From: Erysipelotrichaceae bacterium
Lineage (GTDB): Bacteria > Bacillota_I > Bacilli_A > Erysipelotrichales > Erysipelotrichaceae
Direction: 5' to 3'
Length of the DNA stretch: 6,446 nucleotides
NCBI GenBank assembly: GCA_030533035.1
Contig: JAUNJW010000119.1
Coordinates: forward strand, 1-6,446
Position numbers and translations under genes: made by a program
In this document: piece by piece, positions 1 to 5,495 of the stretch
How positions within the stretch are numbered: the first letter of the stretch is position 1
How the letters are laid out: every line of letters starts with the position of its first letter
Notes under the pieces: model-generated
What the model was told of the DNA's origin: nothing
What the model saw: only the letters and a program-made list of their open reading frames with translations
Database searches by the model: none

Positions 1-25
1 GGTACATAAAACAGAGAGGTTTAAC

Positions 26-583
26 ATGGATTTGGAAAAACTGAAAAAATCTATATCAATGATCGCGGTCGGATTTGTATTCACCCTGGTCAACATCAAT
101 CTGAAATTCGGTGACACCACCGTCAACGTCATGCCGGACTTCATCGGCTGGCTGCTGTACTTCCTTGCCTTCGACGGCCTGGGAGAATACGGGAAGGGCA
201 AAGAATACATGAAATGGGCGGCACTGCCGATCATGATGATGAATATCGTTCAGTATGCATACACATTCATCAATCCGGAAGCGGAACTGACCATTCTCAA
301 TACAGTCACCAACTTATGCGAAGTGGCCTATCTGTTCCTGCTGCTCGGCATTGTTGAAATGATCGCGGAAGACATCGGATCAGGCCAGACAGAGAGAATC
401 CACACGGTCAGATATCTGATTGTCGCCGCTGAACTGTTCATCCTGCTGTTTACGATTTTCATGAAGAAGGTCGGCATCTCAGAAGCGGTTGTAGTTATGA
501 CTGTTGCAATCGTCCTGTTTATCGTCATGATTCTGACAATGATCGCGCTGCTGAAGCTGAGAAAAGAAGTCAAAGCGCTGTAA
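26..583 (+). CDS. Multi-pass membrane protein of unknown function
   Basis: A 185-residue integral membrane protein that I cannot assign to a named function. Hydrophobic stretches at about residues 11-26, 37-52, 62-82, 94-113, 127-147 and 152-177 suggest five or six membrane helices, with a short charged N-terminus (MDLEKLKKS) and a basic tail (KLRKEVKAL). There is no signal peptide cleavage site and no catalytic motif. The segment from N24 to G51, with VMPDFIGWLLYFLAF, resembles small uncharacterised Bacillota membrane proteins that carry a conserved 'PDFIG' turn; this is a recalled resemblance, not a search result. The ATG at 26 is preceded by GAGAGG (14-19) at good spacing. The next gene starts 10 bp after the stop, so the two are probably co-transcribed. 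The promoter lies outside the window. That it is a real gene is secure; its role is unknown. Confidence 0.85.
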   Translation: MDLEKLKKSISMIAVGFVFTLVNINLKFGDTTVNVMPDFIGWLLYFLAFDGLGEYGKGKEYMKWAALPIMMMNIVQYAYTFINPEAELTILNTVTNLCEVAYLFLLLGIVEMIAEDIGSGQTERIHTVRYLIVAAELFILLFTIFMKKVGISEAVVVMTVAIVLFIVMILTMIALLKLRKEVKAL

Positions 584-593
584 GGAAAAAACC

Positions 594-1064
594 ATGAGTG
601 AACTGCTGAACAATGAAATGAATATCAATGTGCCGGAAGGGTTCCGGATTCTGACAGACGAGGATCTCGCAAAATACAGGGCTGCGGAAGGAGCTGTCAA
701 CTTCGGCATGCAGAATGAGGAAAAACATATCATTCTGACTGTTTCCTGGAAGGAGTACAATTCCTTCCTGGCAATGCTCGGCGATCCGAAGGACGCCATC
801 AAAAAACAGGAGTCCTCGATCGCGAAGCTGATGAAGGACTATTCCTACCGGATGAAGGAATTCAGTGAATTCAAAGTCGGCGACCTGGAGGGAAGCGGCT
901 TCACATATACCTACGAAGTCCAGAATACCGGCATGCAGGGGACTGCCGTCATTATCAAAAACGGCAAGGTGTTCTATTACATTTACGCCTATTGCAGACA
1001 GGAATTGGCAGATGACAGCATGAAGACAGTCAGGGACATTCTGGCTGAGGTCAGCTGGCAGTAA
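594..1064 (+). CDS. Small soluble protein, possible PsbP/Mog1-like fold, function unknown
   Basis: A 156-residue protein without signal peptide or membrane helix, so probably cytoplasmic. It alternates predicted strands and helices: VPEGFRILTDEDLAKYR (13-29), a strand at HIILTVSW (45-52), a helix at about 66-82, then a strand pair at about 100-133 (SGFTYTYEVQ, GTAVIIKNGKVFYYIYAY) and a final helix SMKTVRDILAEV (142-153). This order, with an amphipathic hairpin followed by a last helix, recalls Mog1/PsbP-like (DUF1795-type) domains, but that is a fold-level guess and not a family identification. AAGGA (582-586) overlaps the stop of the upstream membrane protein and gives correct spacing to the ATG at 594. 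It is probably co-transcribed with, and perhaps a cytoplasmic partner of, that protein. A terminator follows the stop by 11 bp. Confidence 0.82.
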   Translation: MSELLNNEMNINVPEGFRILTDEDLAKYRAAEGAVNFGMQNEEKHIILTVSWKEYNSFLAMLGDPKDAIKKQESSIAKLMKDYSYRMKEFSEFKVGDLEGSGFTYTYEVQNTGMQGTAVIIKNGKVFYYIYAYCRQELADDSMKTVRDILAEVSWQ

Positions 1065-1075
1065 TATTCAGATTC

Positions 1076-1099
1076 AAAGACGGCAGAAATGCCGTTTTT
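1076..1099 (+). terminator. Intrinsic terminator after the first two genes
   Basis: Perfect stem ACGGCA (1080-1085) / TGCCGT (1090-1095) with a GAAA loop. An A-rich 5' flank extends it by pairing with the T-run at 1095-1099 (one G-T pair at 1079/1096). It sits 11 bp after the stop at 1064 and ends the two-gene unit. Confidence 0.85.
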
Positions 1100-1102
1100 C
1101 TG

Positions 1103-1108
1103 TATAAT
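1103..1108 (+). promoter_or_regulatory. Probable -10 box of the NA37-azlCD-lysR operon
   Basis: Exact TATAAT at 1103-1108, four bases after the T-run of the preceding terminator and 21 bases before the ATG at 1130. There is no good -35 hexamer: the 17-bp position (1080-1085) reads ACGGCA, which is also the terminator stem. Start of transcription would be near 1114-1116, giving a leader of about 15 bases. An activator, or a degenerate -35, may be needed. Confidence 0.5.
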
Positions 1109-1129
1109 GGAACAGCTGAGGAAACAACT

Positions 1130-2164
1130 ATGACCGAAATGAATGAAATCAATGAAATCAAAACAGCCGGCCTGGAAATCCAGTCGGCCATACTGCATAT
1201 TCTTGACGGCAGCCGCCACCGGATCATCCTGTCAGAGATGACAATGGACCTGGAAGATCCGCAGATTGAAAAATACGTGCGCCGCTATGTCACCCGCTGC
1301 CGCAATGACATGCGCTCAAAACCGGGCACATTCCTGGCGGACAGTTCCTTTCAGGAAGAAATGCAAAAGTACTTCCGGCATGAAACAGACCTGCCGGGCT
1401 TTACCGCGGAAGTCCTGAAGCCGCTGATTGAATACTTTGAACATGATGAGTCCAGAAGCTTCGAAGTGCTGGCTGCGGACTTCAGATATGACGATGTTCC
1501 GTACATCCTGTTTGTTCTACTTGAGGAAACGGAAACCCTGACCTGTCTGAGTGAAAATGAAAACGGACTGATCGCCAACACAGTCAGCTTCGGCCACAGT
1601 GCCATGCCGGCAGTCTCCAAAACAGTCAGCTCTTTCGCCCTTGTGAATATGCTGAGCGGGGAGATTGCGTACGTGGATGAAGGCAAATGGAACAATGACC
1701 GCTGTCTCATGACGGAAAAACTTCTGCAGGCGGAAGGCGGCATCTCCCGCCGGGAGGTTGTGCAGAGTGTCAGGGAAATCACCCATGAGGTGGCTGAGGA
1801 ATTCGATGAAAATCCGGCTGTCCTGCTCGGCCGGGTCAAAACCTATATCGCCGAAGCGGCACAGGAGGGGATGGCGCTGAATACCGATACGCTTGTTTCG
1901 GAAGTCTTTGAGGATGAACCGGAAATGGCGGAGGTATTCCTGAAGAAAGCAGAACAGAAAACACTTCCCAAAGAAACAGAGCTTTCCAAAGCTTCCATCC
2001 GCATGTCCATGAAAAAACAGAAAATCAAAACCGATACAGGAATTGAGATCACTTTCCCGGCTGCCTACAGCGACAGTCATGAATACATTGAATTCATCCG
2101 CACCAGTGACGGCTCCTACACAATCGAAATCAAGATGGTCAACAGGATCGACAGCCAGATCTGA
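1130..2164 (+). CDS. Nucleoid-associated protein, NA37/YejK family
   Basis: A 344-residue soluble protein that I recognise as the 37-kDa nucleoid-associated family (NA37; YejK in E. coli), found bound to the chromosome; its molecular activity is poorly defined. The N-terminal signature is IQSAILHILDGSRHRIILSE (17-36), followed by an acidic helix LEDPQIEKYVRRYVTRC (41-57). The central part carries EYFEHDESRSFEVLAADF (101-118) and a strand DDVPYILFVLLEE (121-133). The C-terminus is the family's typical TDTGIEITFPAAY (301-313) and DGSYTIEIKMVNRI (327-340). Length suits the family. The protein is acidic overall except for a basic patch at 291-300. GAGGA (1118-1122) lies seven bases before the chosen ATG; in-frame ATG codons at 1139 and beyond lack a site of this quality. 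azlC begins 14 bp downstream, so it is the first gene of a probable four-gene operon, an unusual neighbour for an amino acid exporter. Confidence 0.88.
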   Translation: MTEMNEINEIKTAGLEIQSAILHILDGSRHRIILSEMTMDLEDPQIEKYVRRYVTRCRNDMRSKPGTFLADSSFQEEMQKYFRHETDLPGFTAEVLKPLIEYFEHDESRSFEVLAADFRYDDVPYILFVLLEETETLTCLSENENGLIANTVSFGHSAMPAVSKTVSSFALVNMLSGEIAYVDEGKWNNDRCLMTEKLLQAEGGISRREVVQSVREITHEVAEEFDENPAVLLGRVKTYIAEAAQEGMALNTDTLVSEVFEDEPEMAEVFLKKAEQKTLPKETELSKASIRMSMKKQKIKTDTGIEITFPAAYSDSHEYIEFIRTSDGSYTIEIKMVNRIDSQI

Positions 2165-2178
2165 AAGGGGGAACTTCC

Positions 2179-2868
2179 ATGCAGTACAAAAGCCGCCCGG
2201 AACAGATCAGGAAAGCTTTCATTACATCAGTGCCGGTCATGGCCGGCTATGTGATTCTCGGCATCGGTTTCGGCATCCTGCTGGCAGAAAAAGGATACGG
2301 TCTGCCCTGGGCGTTCGCCATGAGTGTTTTCATCTATGCCGGTTCGCTTCAGTATGCCGGTGTCAGTATGATCGATGGCGGCGTCTCGCTGATCACAGCC
2401 GCCCTGACGTCTCTGATGATCAACGCCAGACATCTGTTTTACTCTATCTCAATGATTGACAAATACAAAGGCAGCGGCCGGTACAAGCCGTATCTGATCT
2501 TTGCCCTGACGGATGAAACCTACTCACTGCTGTCTGACGGCAGTGTGCCGGAAGGGTGTGAGCCTGCCTTTTACCGTTTCATGGTCTCATTGTTCAATCA
2601 CTGCTGGTGGATCTCAGGAAGCGTGCTGGGAAGTCTTATGAGCAGCTCGCTGCCGTTTTCCACAAAGGGTATTGAGTTTTCCATGACGGCGCTGTTTGTT
2701 TCCGCTTTTGCGGAACAATGGTATACGTCAAAGGAACATACAGCCGCCCTTTGCGGACTTGTATGTTCAGTTATTTCACTGCTTGTTTTCGGTCCGGCTG
2801 ATTTTCTGATTCCTTCGATGGCTGCCATCATGGTCTGTCTGATCATCCTCAGAAGGAGGCGCATATGA
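2179..2868 (+). CDS. azlC: AzlC, large subunit of branched-chain amino acid exporter
   Basis: A 229-residue inner membrane protein of the AzlC family, the larger half of the two-component AzlCD exporter. In Bacillus subtilis AzlCD confers 4-azaleucine resistance, and the family exports branched-chain amino acids such as valine or leucine. Family signatures are visible in order: GYVILGIGFGILLAEKG (23-39), MSVFIYAGSLQYAGVSM (48-64), TSLMINARHLFYSISM (77-92), TDETYSL (111-117) and the NHCWWISGSVLGSL region (140-153). About seven hydrophobic segments end in a basic tail LRRRRI. AAAGGGGG (2164-2171) is a strong ribosome site that begins on the last base of the upstream stop codon. Its stop overlaps the azlD start (ATGA), indicating translational coupling and equal subunit supply. 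The exact substrate is not readable from sequence. Confidence 0.95.
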   Translation: MQYKSRPEQIRKAFITSVPVMAGYVILGIGFGILLAEKGYGLPWAFAMSVFIYAGSLQYAGVSMIDGGVSLITAALTSLMINARHLFYSISMIDKYKGSGRYKPYLIFALTDETYSLLSDGSVPEGCEPAFYRFMVSLFNHCWWISGSVLGSLMSSSLPFSTKGIEFSMTALFVSAFAEQWYTSKEHTAALCGLVCSVISLLVFGPADFLIPSMAAIMVCLIILRRRRI

Positions 2869-3185
2869 ATCATGCAGCGGCACTGATTGCGGTGATGGCG
2901 GTCTGCACGGTATTGCTGAGGGCGCTGCCTTTTCTGCTGATGCCGGACAGCCGGGAAACACCGGAATTCATCCTCTTTCTGGGCAGTTATCTGCCGCCGG
3001 CCATGATTGCCATGCTTGTCGTTTACTGTCTGAAGGATATGGATTTTTCCGCGGCAGGCCATGGAGTACCGGAATTCCTTTCTGTCATTTCAGTCATGAT
3101 CCTTCAGAAATGGAAACATAATTCACTGGTATCGATCGGCGGTGGCACAATCCTGTACATGATTCTGATCCGGATTCTGCTATGA
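2865..3185 (+). CDS. azlD: AzlD, small subunit of branched-chain amino acid exporter
   Basis: A 106-residue membrane protein of the AzlD family, the small partner of AzlC. Membrane segments lie at about residues 6-26, 37-56, 70-80 and 88-105. Family marks are TVLLRALPFLLM (15-26), the LGSYLPPAMIAMLVVYCLKD block (39-58) and KHNSLVSIGGGTILYMIL (84-101). Length is normal for the family. The ATG overlaps the azlC stop by four bases, and GGAGG (2854-2858 region, within AGAAGGAGGCGC) supplies a ribosome site inside azlC. lysR starts 22 bp after the stop. As in other AzlCD systems, both subunits are expected to be needed for export. Confidence 0.94.
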   Translation: MNHAAALIAVMAVCTVLLRALPFLLMPDSRETPEFILFLGSYLPPAMIAMLVVYCLKDMDFSAAGHGVPEFLSVISVMILQKWKHNSLVSIGGGTILYMILIRILL

Positions 3186-3207
3186 TATTGACAATGGAGG
3201 ATGCACC

Positions 3208-4074
3208 ATGGATCTTCGGGTACTGAGTTATTTCCTTGCCGTGGCGCGGGAAGAAAGCTTCTCAAAGGCAGCCGCGGCAATTCATATTTCACAGCCGACA
3301 CTTTCCAGACAGATCGCCGATCTTGAAGAAGAACTCGGCAAAAAGCTGTTTGTGCGCGGCGCCAGAAGCCTGACCCTGACCGATGAAGGCCAGATTCTGA
3401 AAAAGAGGGCGCAGGAACTGATTTCCCTGGCCGAAAAGACAGAGTCGGAAATCCGCGGGGACATGCATGAGGTCAGCGGCAATATCTATATCGGCGCCGG
3501 TGAAACATACGGCATTCATACGGTGACCCAGGCATTCAGAAATCTCAGGGAAACATATCCGGATATTTATCTTCATATTTCCAGCGGTGACGGCCGCGAT
3601 CTTGCCTGGCAGCTGGACAACGGCCTGATTGATCTTGCGGTTATTTTCGGCAATGTGGACCATTCCCGCTATGAAAGCATTCCGCTGCCGTTCGAAGACC
3701 GCCTGGGCATCTATATTCGCCGTGATGATCCGCTTGCAGAAAAAAAACAGATCTTTCCGAAGAAAGATCTGAGTGACAGACCGATTATTATCAACCGTGA
3801 AAGCAGCGGCGATCTGATTCCGGGCGTCAGCCTGCATCTGTTCAGGATTGCCGGCACATACAACCTGCTGTACAACGCCTCGCTGATGGCAGAAGACGGC
3901 ATCGGCTGTGTTGTCGGCCTTGAGCATATTATCCATACGGAAGGAACAGACCTTGTCTTTATTCCGTTCGCTCCTGAATATACGATGCACACGCACCTGA
4001 TCTACAAAAAGTTCCAGGCAGAACCGCGCCATATCACGCTTCTGATTGATGAAATCCGCAGGATGGCTGAATAA
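3208..4074 (+). CDS. LysR-family transcriptional regulator
   Basis: A 288-residue LysR-type regulator of normal length. The N-terminal winged helix-turn-helix covers residues 1-60: MDLRVLSYFLAVAREESFSK, AAAAIHISQPTLSRQIADLE and LGKKLFVRGARSLTLTDEG are textbook LysR sequence. A linker helix (about 62-88) leads to the periplasmic-binding-protein-like effector domain (about 91-288), starting GNIYIGAGETYGIHTV, with the usual hinge segment DLAVIFGNV (142-150). GGAGG (3196-3200) lies seven bases before the ATG. It follows azlD on the same strand by 22 bp, so it is probably co-transcribed with azlCD. By neighbourhood it most plausibly controls this operon, perhaps in response to an amino acid; AzlCD in B. 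subtilis is instead linked to the Lrp-type regulator AzlB. The convergent MFS gene is a second possible target. No T-N11-A operator could be assigned with confidence. Confidence 0.95.
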   Translation: MDLRVLSYFLAVAREESFSKAAAAIHISQPTLSRQIADLEEELGKKLFVRGARSLTLTDEGQILKKRAQELISLAEKTESEIRGDMHEVSGNIYIGAGETYGIHTVTQAFRNLRETYPDIYLHISSGDGRDLAWQLDNGLIDLAVIFGNVDHSRYESIPLPFEDRLGIYIRRDDPLAEKKQIFPKKDLSDRPIIINRESSGDLIPGVSLHLFRIAGTYNLLYNASLMAEDGIGCVVGLEHIIHTEGTDLVFIPFAPEYTMHTHLIYKKFQAEPRHITLLIDEIRRMAE

Positions 4075-4086
4075 GCCGTCCTTTTT
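4060..4086 (+). terminator. Intrinsic terminator overlapping the end of lysR
   Basis: Stem GGATGGCT (4061-4068) / AGCCGTCC (4074-4081), eight pairs including one T-G, five-base loop GAATA, followed by TTTTT (4082-4086). The lysR stop codon TAA (4072-4074) lies in the loop and first stem base, so the terminator is partly coding sequence. Read from the other strand there is no T-run after the stem, so it should not stop the convergent MFS transcript efficiently. Confidence 0.82.
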
Positions 4087-4087
4087 C

Positions 4088-5224
4088 TTATTCGCCGATG
4101 ACAAATCCGATGGCGGCGAGAATTACATACAGTCCGCCGCAGATCAGGAACTGGGTGTTGAGTGATTCCGTAAACAGGGAGAGGATTGTTCCGGCATACG
4201 GGGCAATAAACGCGCCGAGACCCTGGAAGACCAGGATGACCGTTGTGCCGGTCGCGGCAAAAGAGGCGAATTTTGTTGAAACACGCTCCTGCAGGAAGGG
4301 CACAAAGGCAAGATAGCCGAAGCCGAGCAGGAATGCCGCTGCCATCATCAGAAAAGCATTGCCTGAAACAAAGGCAAGGGCAAATCCGGCCGCGCAGATC
4401 AGGTAGAAAACCGGCAGGCTGAGACGCTTCAGAATGGATTTCATTCTGCCGTAATTGAATCCGGCAAGCAGGGAACCGGCGGAAATACACATGACAAGAG
4501 TGGAGCCGATGGAACTGCCGCCGATCTCCTTGATGGCTGCCAGGCTGGAACATTTGACAACAAACACAGTCGCCAGTGTGACGGAAACAAATGTCAGCAG
4601 GCCAAGCGCGATCAGACGGATCCATTCAGAACCGCTGTGTGCCTCACCGCTTCCGGCGGCGCTTGTACGGATCGAGCCGACATGGGGAATAAAGAACAGG
4701 ACCGCGAAGAATACCAGGAAACCGAAGAGATAGACAAGGAAGGAAGCGTGCCAGCTGATTGAAAGAAGACGGCCGGCGATAAACGCAGTCACCAGTGACG
4801 CCAGGCCGCCGGCGCTGCCCTGCAGGCCGATCATGGAAGAGCGTTCATTTCCTTCAAAGAAGAAGATAATCAGAATCAGCATGGCGGAAGTGATCAGGCC
4901 GCAGCCGAATCCGAAAACACCTCTGGCCATCAGAATCAGCCAGATATTGTTCAGAATCAGCGGAAGTGTTCCGAAGATGCCGGCGATCAGGGAACCGAGA
5001 AGAACGATTCTCTTGTATCCGATGGCGGAGGCGATCTTTGAGGAGAACAGAACCGCCGCCATTGAGAATAACGAAGGAATTGTCGTGACAAGCTCAATCA
5101 ATGTGAGCGGAATATCTTTCATATCCGCCGCCATAGCCGGGATATTGCCGGCGATCGCGTTGAGGGAAGCTGTGACAAAGCAGCAGGACAGGATCGCGAG
5201 TTTCAGGACAAGGTTGTTTTTCAT
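4088..5224 (-). CDS. Major facilitator superfamily (MFS) transporter, substrate unknown
   Basis: A 378-residue polytopic membrane protein of the major facilitator superfamily. Roughly twelve hydrophobic segments fall into two halves separated by a polar loop at about residues 181-200 (HVGSIRTSAAGSGEAHSGSE), the standard MFS plan, and the length is at the short end of the usual range. The loop between helices 2 and 3, SSKIASAIGYKRIVLLG (61-77), is a degenerate motif A: the glycine and basic residues are kept but the usual aspartate is missing. ARGVFGFGCGL (100-110) fits helix 4. AAGGAG (complement of 5232-5237) stands seven bases before the ATG. Its stop faces the lysR stop with 13 bp between, and it is divergent from the antiporter gene. 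Sequence gives no substrate; drug, sugar or organic anion efflux are all open. Confidence 0.9.
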   Translation of the reverse strand: MKNNLVLKLAILSCCFVTASLNAIAGNIPAMAADMKDIPLTLIELVTTIPSLFSMAAVLFSSKIASAIGYKRIVLLGSLIAGIFGTLPLILNNIWLILMARGVFGFGCGLITSAMLILIIFFFEGNERSSMIGLQGSAGGLASLVTAFIAGRLLSISWHASFLVYLFGFLVFFAVLFFIPHVGSIRTSAAGSGEAHSGSEWIRLIALGLLTFVSVTLATVFVVKCSSLAAIKEIGGSSIGSTLVMCISAGSLLAGFNYGRMKSILKRLSLPVFYLICAAGFALAFVSGNAFLMMAAAFLLGFGYLAFVPFLQERVSTKFASFAATGTTVILVFQGLGAFIAPYAGTILSLFTESLNTQFLICGGLYVILAAIGFVIGE

Positions 5225-5231
5225 AGCTGGA

Positions 5232-5251
5232 CTCCTTACACCTGCATTATA
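5232..5251 (-). promoter_or_regulatory. MFS gene -10 box and ribosome binding site
   Basis: On the minus strand an exact TATAAT (complement of 5246-5251) is followed by AAGGAG (complement of 5232-5237) and the ATG at 5224. The 17-bp position upstream holds only TTTAAA as a weak -35. A start near 5239 would leave a leader of about 15 bases, so the ribosome site would sit almost at the 5' end of the mRNA. Confidence 0.5.
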
Positions 5252-5283
5252 TTGAATATAAATACATATTTAAAATATCAATA
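5250..5283. repeat. A/T-rich inverted repeats upstream of the MFS gene, possible operator
   Basis: Two nested symmetries lie in a very A/T-rich stretch. ATATTT-A-AAATAT (5266-5278) is a perfect 13-bp palindrome around 5272. TATTGA (5250-5255) and TCAATA (5278-5283) form a wider inverted repeat. The position covers the -10 to -40 area of the MFS promoter, where a repressor would bind. In A/T-rich DNA such symmetry can be chance. Confidence 0.3.
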
Positions 5284-5310
5284 AAGCATATAAATCTATT
5301 CGGAAACTGA

Positions 5311-5339
5311 ATAAAAAATAAAATCCGGCTGTTGACCGG
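5311..5339 (-). terminator. Weak terminator-like hairpin on the minus strand
   Basis: Read on the minus strand: CCGGT - CAACA loop - GCCGG (complement of 5325-5339, five pairs including one T-G), followed by a T-rich run (complement of 5311-5324). It would stop leftward transcription before it reaches the MFS promoter. No minus-strand gene lies upstream in the window, and the same bases contain the -35 box of the rightward antiporter promoter, so the resemblance may be accidental. Confidence 0.3.
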
Positions 5340-5360
5340 GGCATGTCTGAAGTATATTCT
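5332..5360 (+). promoter_or_regulatory. Promoter of the fluoride-riboswitch/antiporter transcript
   Basis: TTGACC (5332-5337) as -35, a 17-bp spacer, and TATTCT (5355-5360) as -10. An overlapping TATATT at 5353-5358 has a 15-bp spacer and is less likely. The predicted start, 5366-5368, coincides with the first G bases of the riboswitch pseudoknot (5367), which independently supports both calls. Confidence 0.7.
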
Positions 5361-5366
5361 GAAAGC

Positions 5367-5426
5367 GGGAATGATGTTCTCCCTGGGGAAACCCGAACCG
5401 CTTTGTTTCTGAAGCTGATGACGTCT
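5367..5426 (+). promoter_or_regulatory. Fluoride riboswitch aptamer (crcB RNA motif)
   Basis: The fluoride-sensing aptamer, in the leader of the antiporter gene. Elements in order: pseudoknot strand GGGA (5367-5370); AT (5371-5372); P1 5' strand GATGTT (5373-5378); pseudoknot strand TCCC (5380-5383); a small hairpin GGG-GAAA-CCC (5385-5394); AACC (5396-5399); P2 GCTT (5400-5403) / AAGC (5412-5415); TGA-T (5416-5419); P1 3' strand GACGTC (5420-5425); and T5426. Compared from memory with the Thermotoga petrophila and Pseudomonas syringae fluoride aptamers, the GGGA-AT-P1-TCCC spacing and the AACCGC and GCTGATGA blocks match. A5418 and T5426 stand where the linchpin A40-U48 pair is, and A5371, T5372, G5373, T5419 and G5420 stand where phosphates hold the Mg-fluoride cluster. 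The mini-hairpin at 5385-5394 is an addition relative to the short reference aptamers. The family is Rfam crcB (RF01734, as I recall). Confidence 0.92.
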
Positions 5427-5468
5427 GTATGTTTTTTATGCATGCAGGAGCTGTCAGCTTTTGTTTTT
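5412..5468 (+). terminator. Riboswitch-controlled terminator (expression platform)
   Basis: Outer stem AAGCTGA (5412-5418) / TCAGCTT (5454-5460), extended by two G-T pairs. The inner stem is CTGTATG (5425-5431) / CATGCAG (5441-5447) with one T-G pair and a nine-base loop. The run TTTTGTTTTT (5459-5468) follows. The 5' half reuses P2 3' (5412-5415), the ligand-site bases and P1 3' of the aptamer, so aptamer and terminator exclude each other. Fluoride binding should therefore turn the downstream gene on. Confidence 0.85.
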
Positions 5469-5495
5469 CCTGTGAATGCAGAGGAGGAATAAAAA

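Noticed and set aside
1047..1061. CTG-rich repeat near the end of the 156-aa gene as a LysR operator
   Set aside because: It lies in coding sequence, has no clear T-N11-A dyad, and is better explained by codon use.
1517..2080. 187-codon minus-strand frame opposite the NA37 gene
   Set aside because: Antisense to a recognisable conserved protein, with no start signals.
3188..3193. TTGACA between azlD and lysR as a -35 box
   Set aside because: The matching -10 position falls inside the lysR coding start with no TATAAT-like hexamer, so a separate lysR promoter is not supported.
4069..4093. Inverted repeat GAATAAG/CTTATTC across the lysR-MFS junction
   Set aside because: Both genes end in a Glu codon plus TAA followed by G, which produces the symmetry. 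The 11-base loop fold is weaker than the overlapping lysR terminator.
3289..4104. 271-codon open frame on the minus strand opposite lysR
   Set aside because: It lies wholly over a textbook LysR gene, lacks a plausible ribosome site and its translation has no domain-like pattern; it is a codon-bias shadow.
4002..4625. 207-codon minus-strand frame within the MFS gene
   Set aside because: It is out of frame with the clear MFS reading and is rich in Arg, Cys and His in a way typical of shadow frames.
5381..5400. c-di-AMP (ydaO-type) riboswitch suggested by a GGGGAA-ACCC string
   Set aside because: Only a short string matches. The surrounding architecture is fully explained by the much smaller fluoride aptamer.
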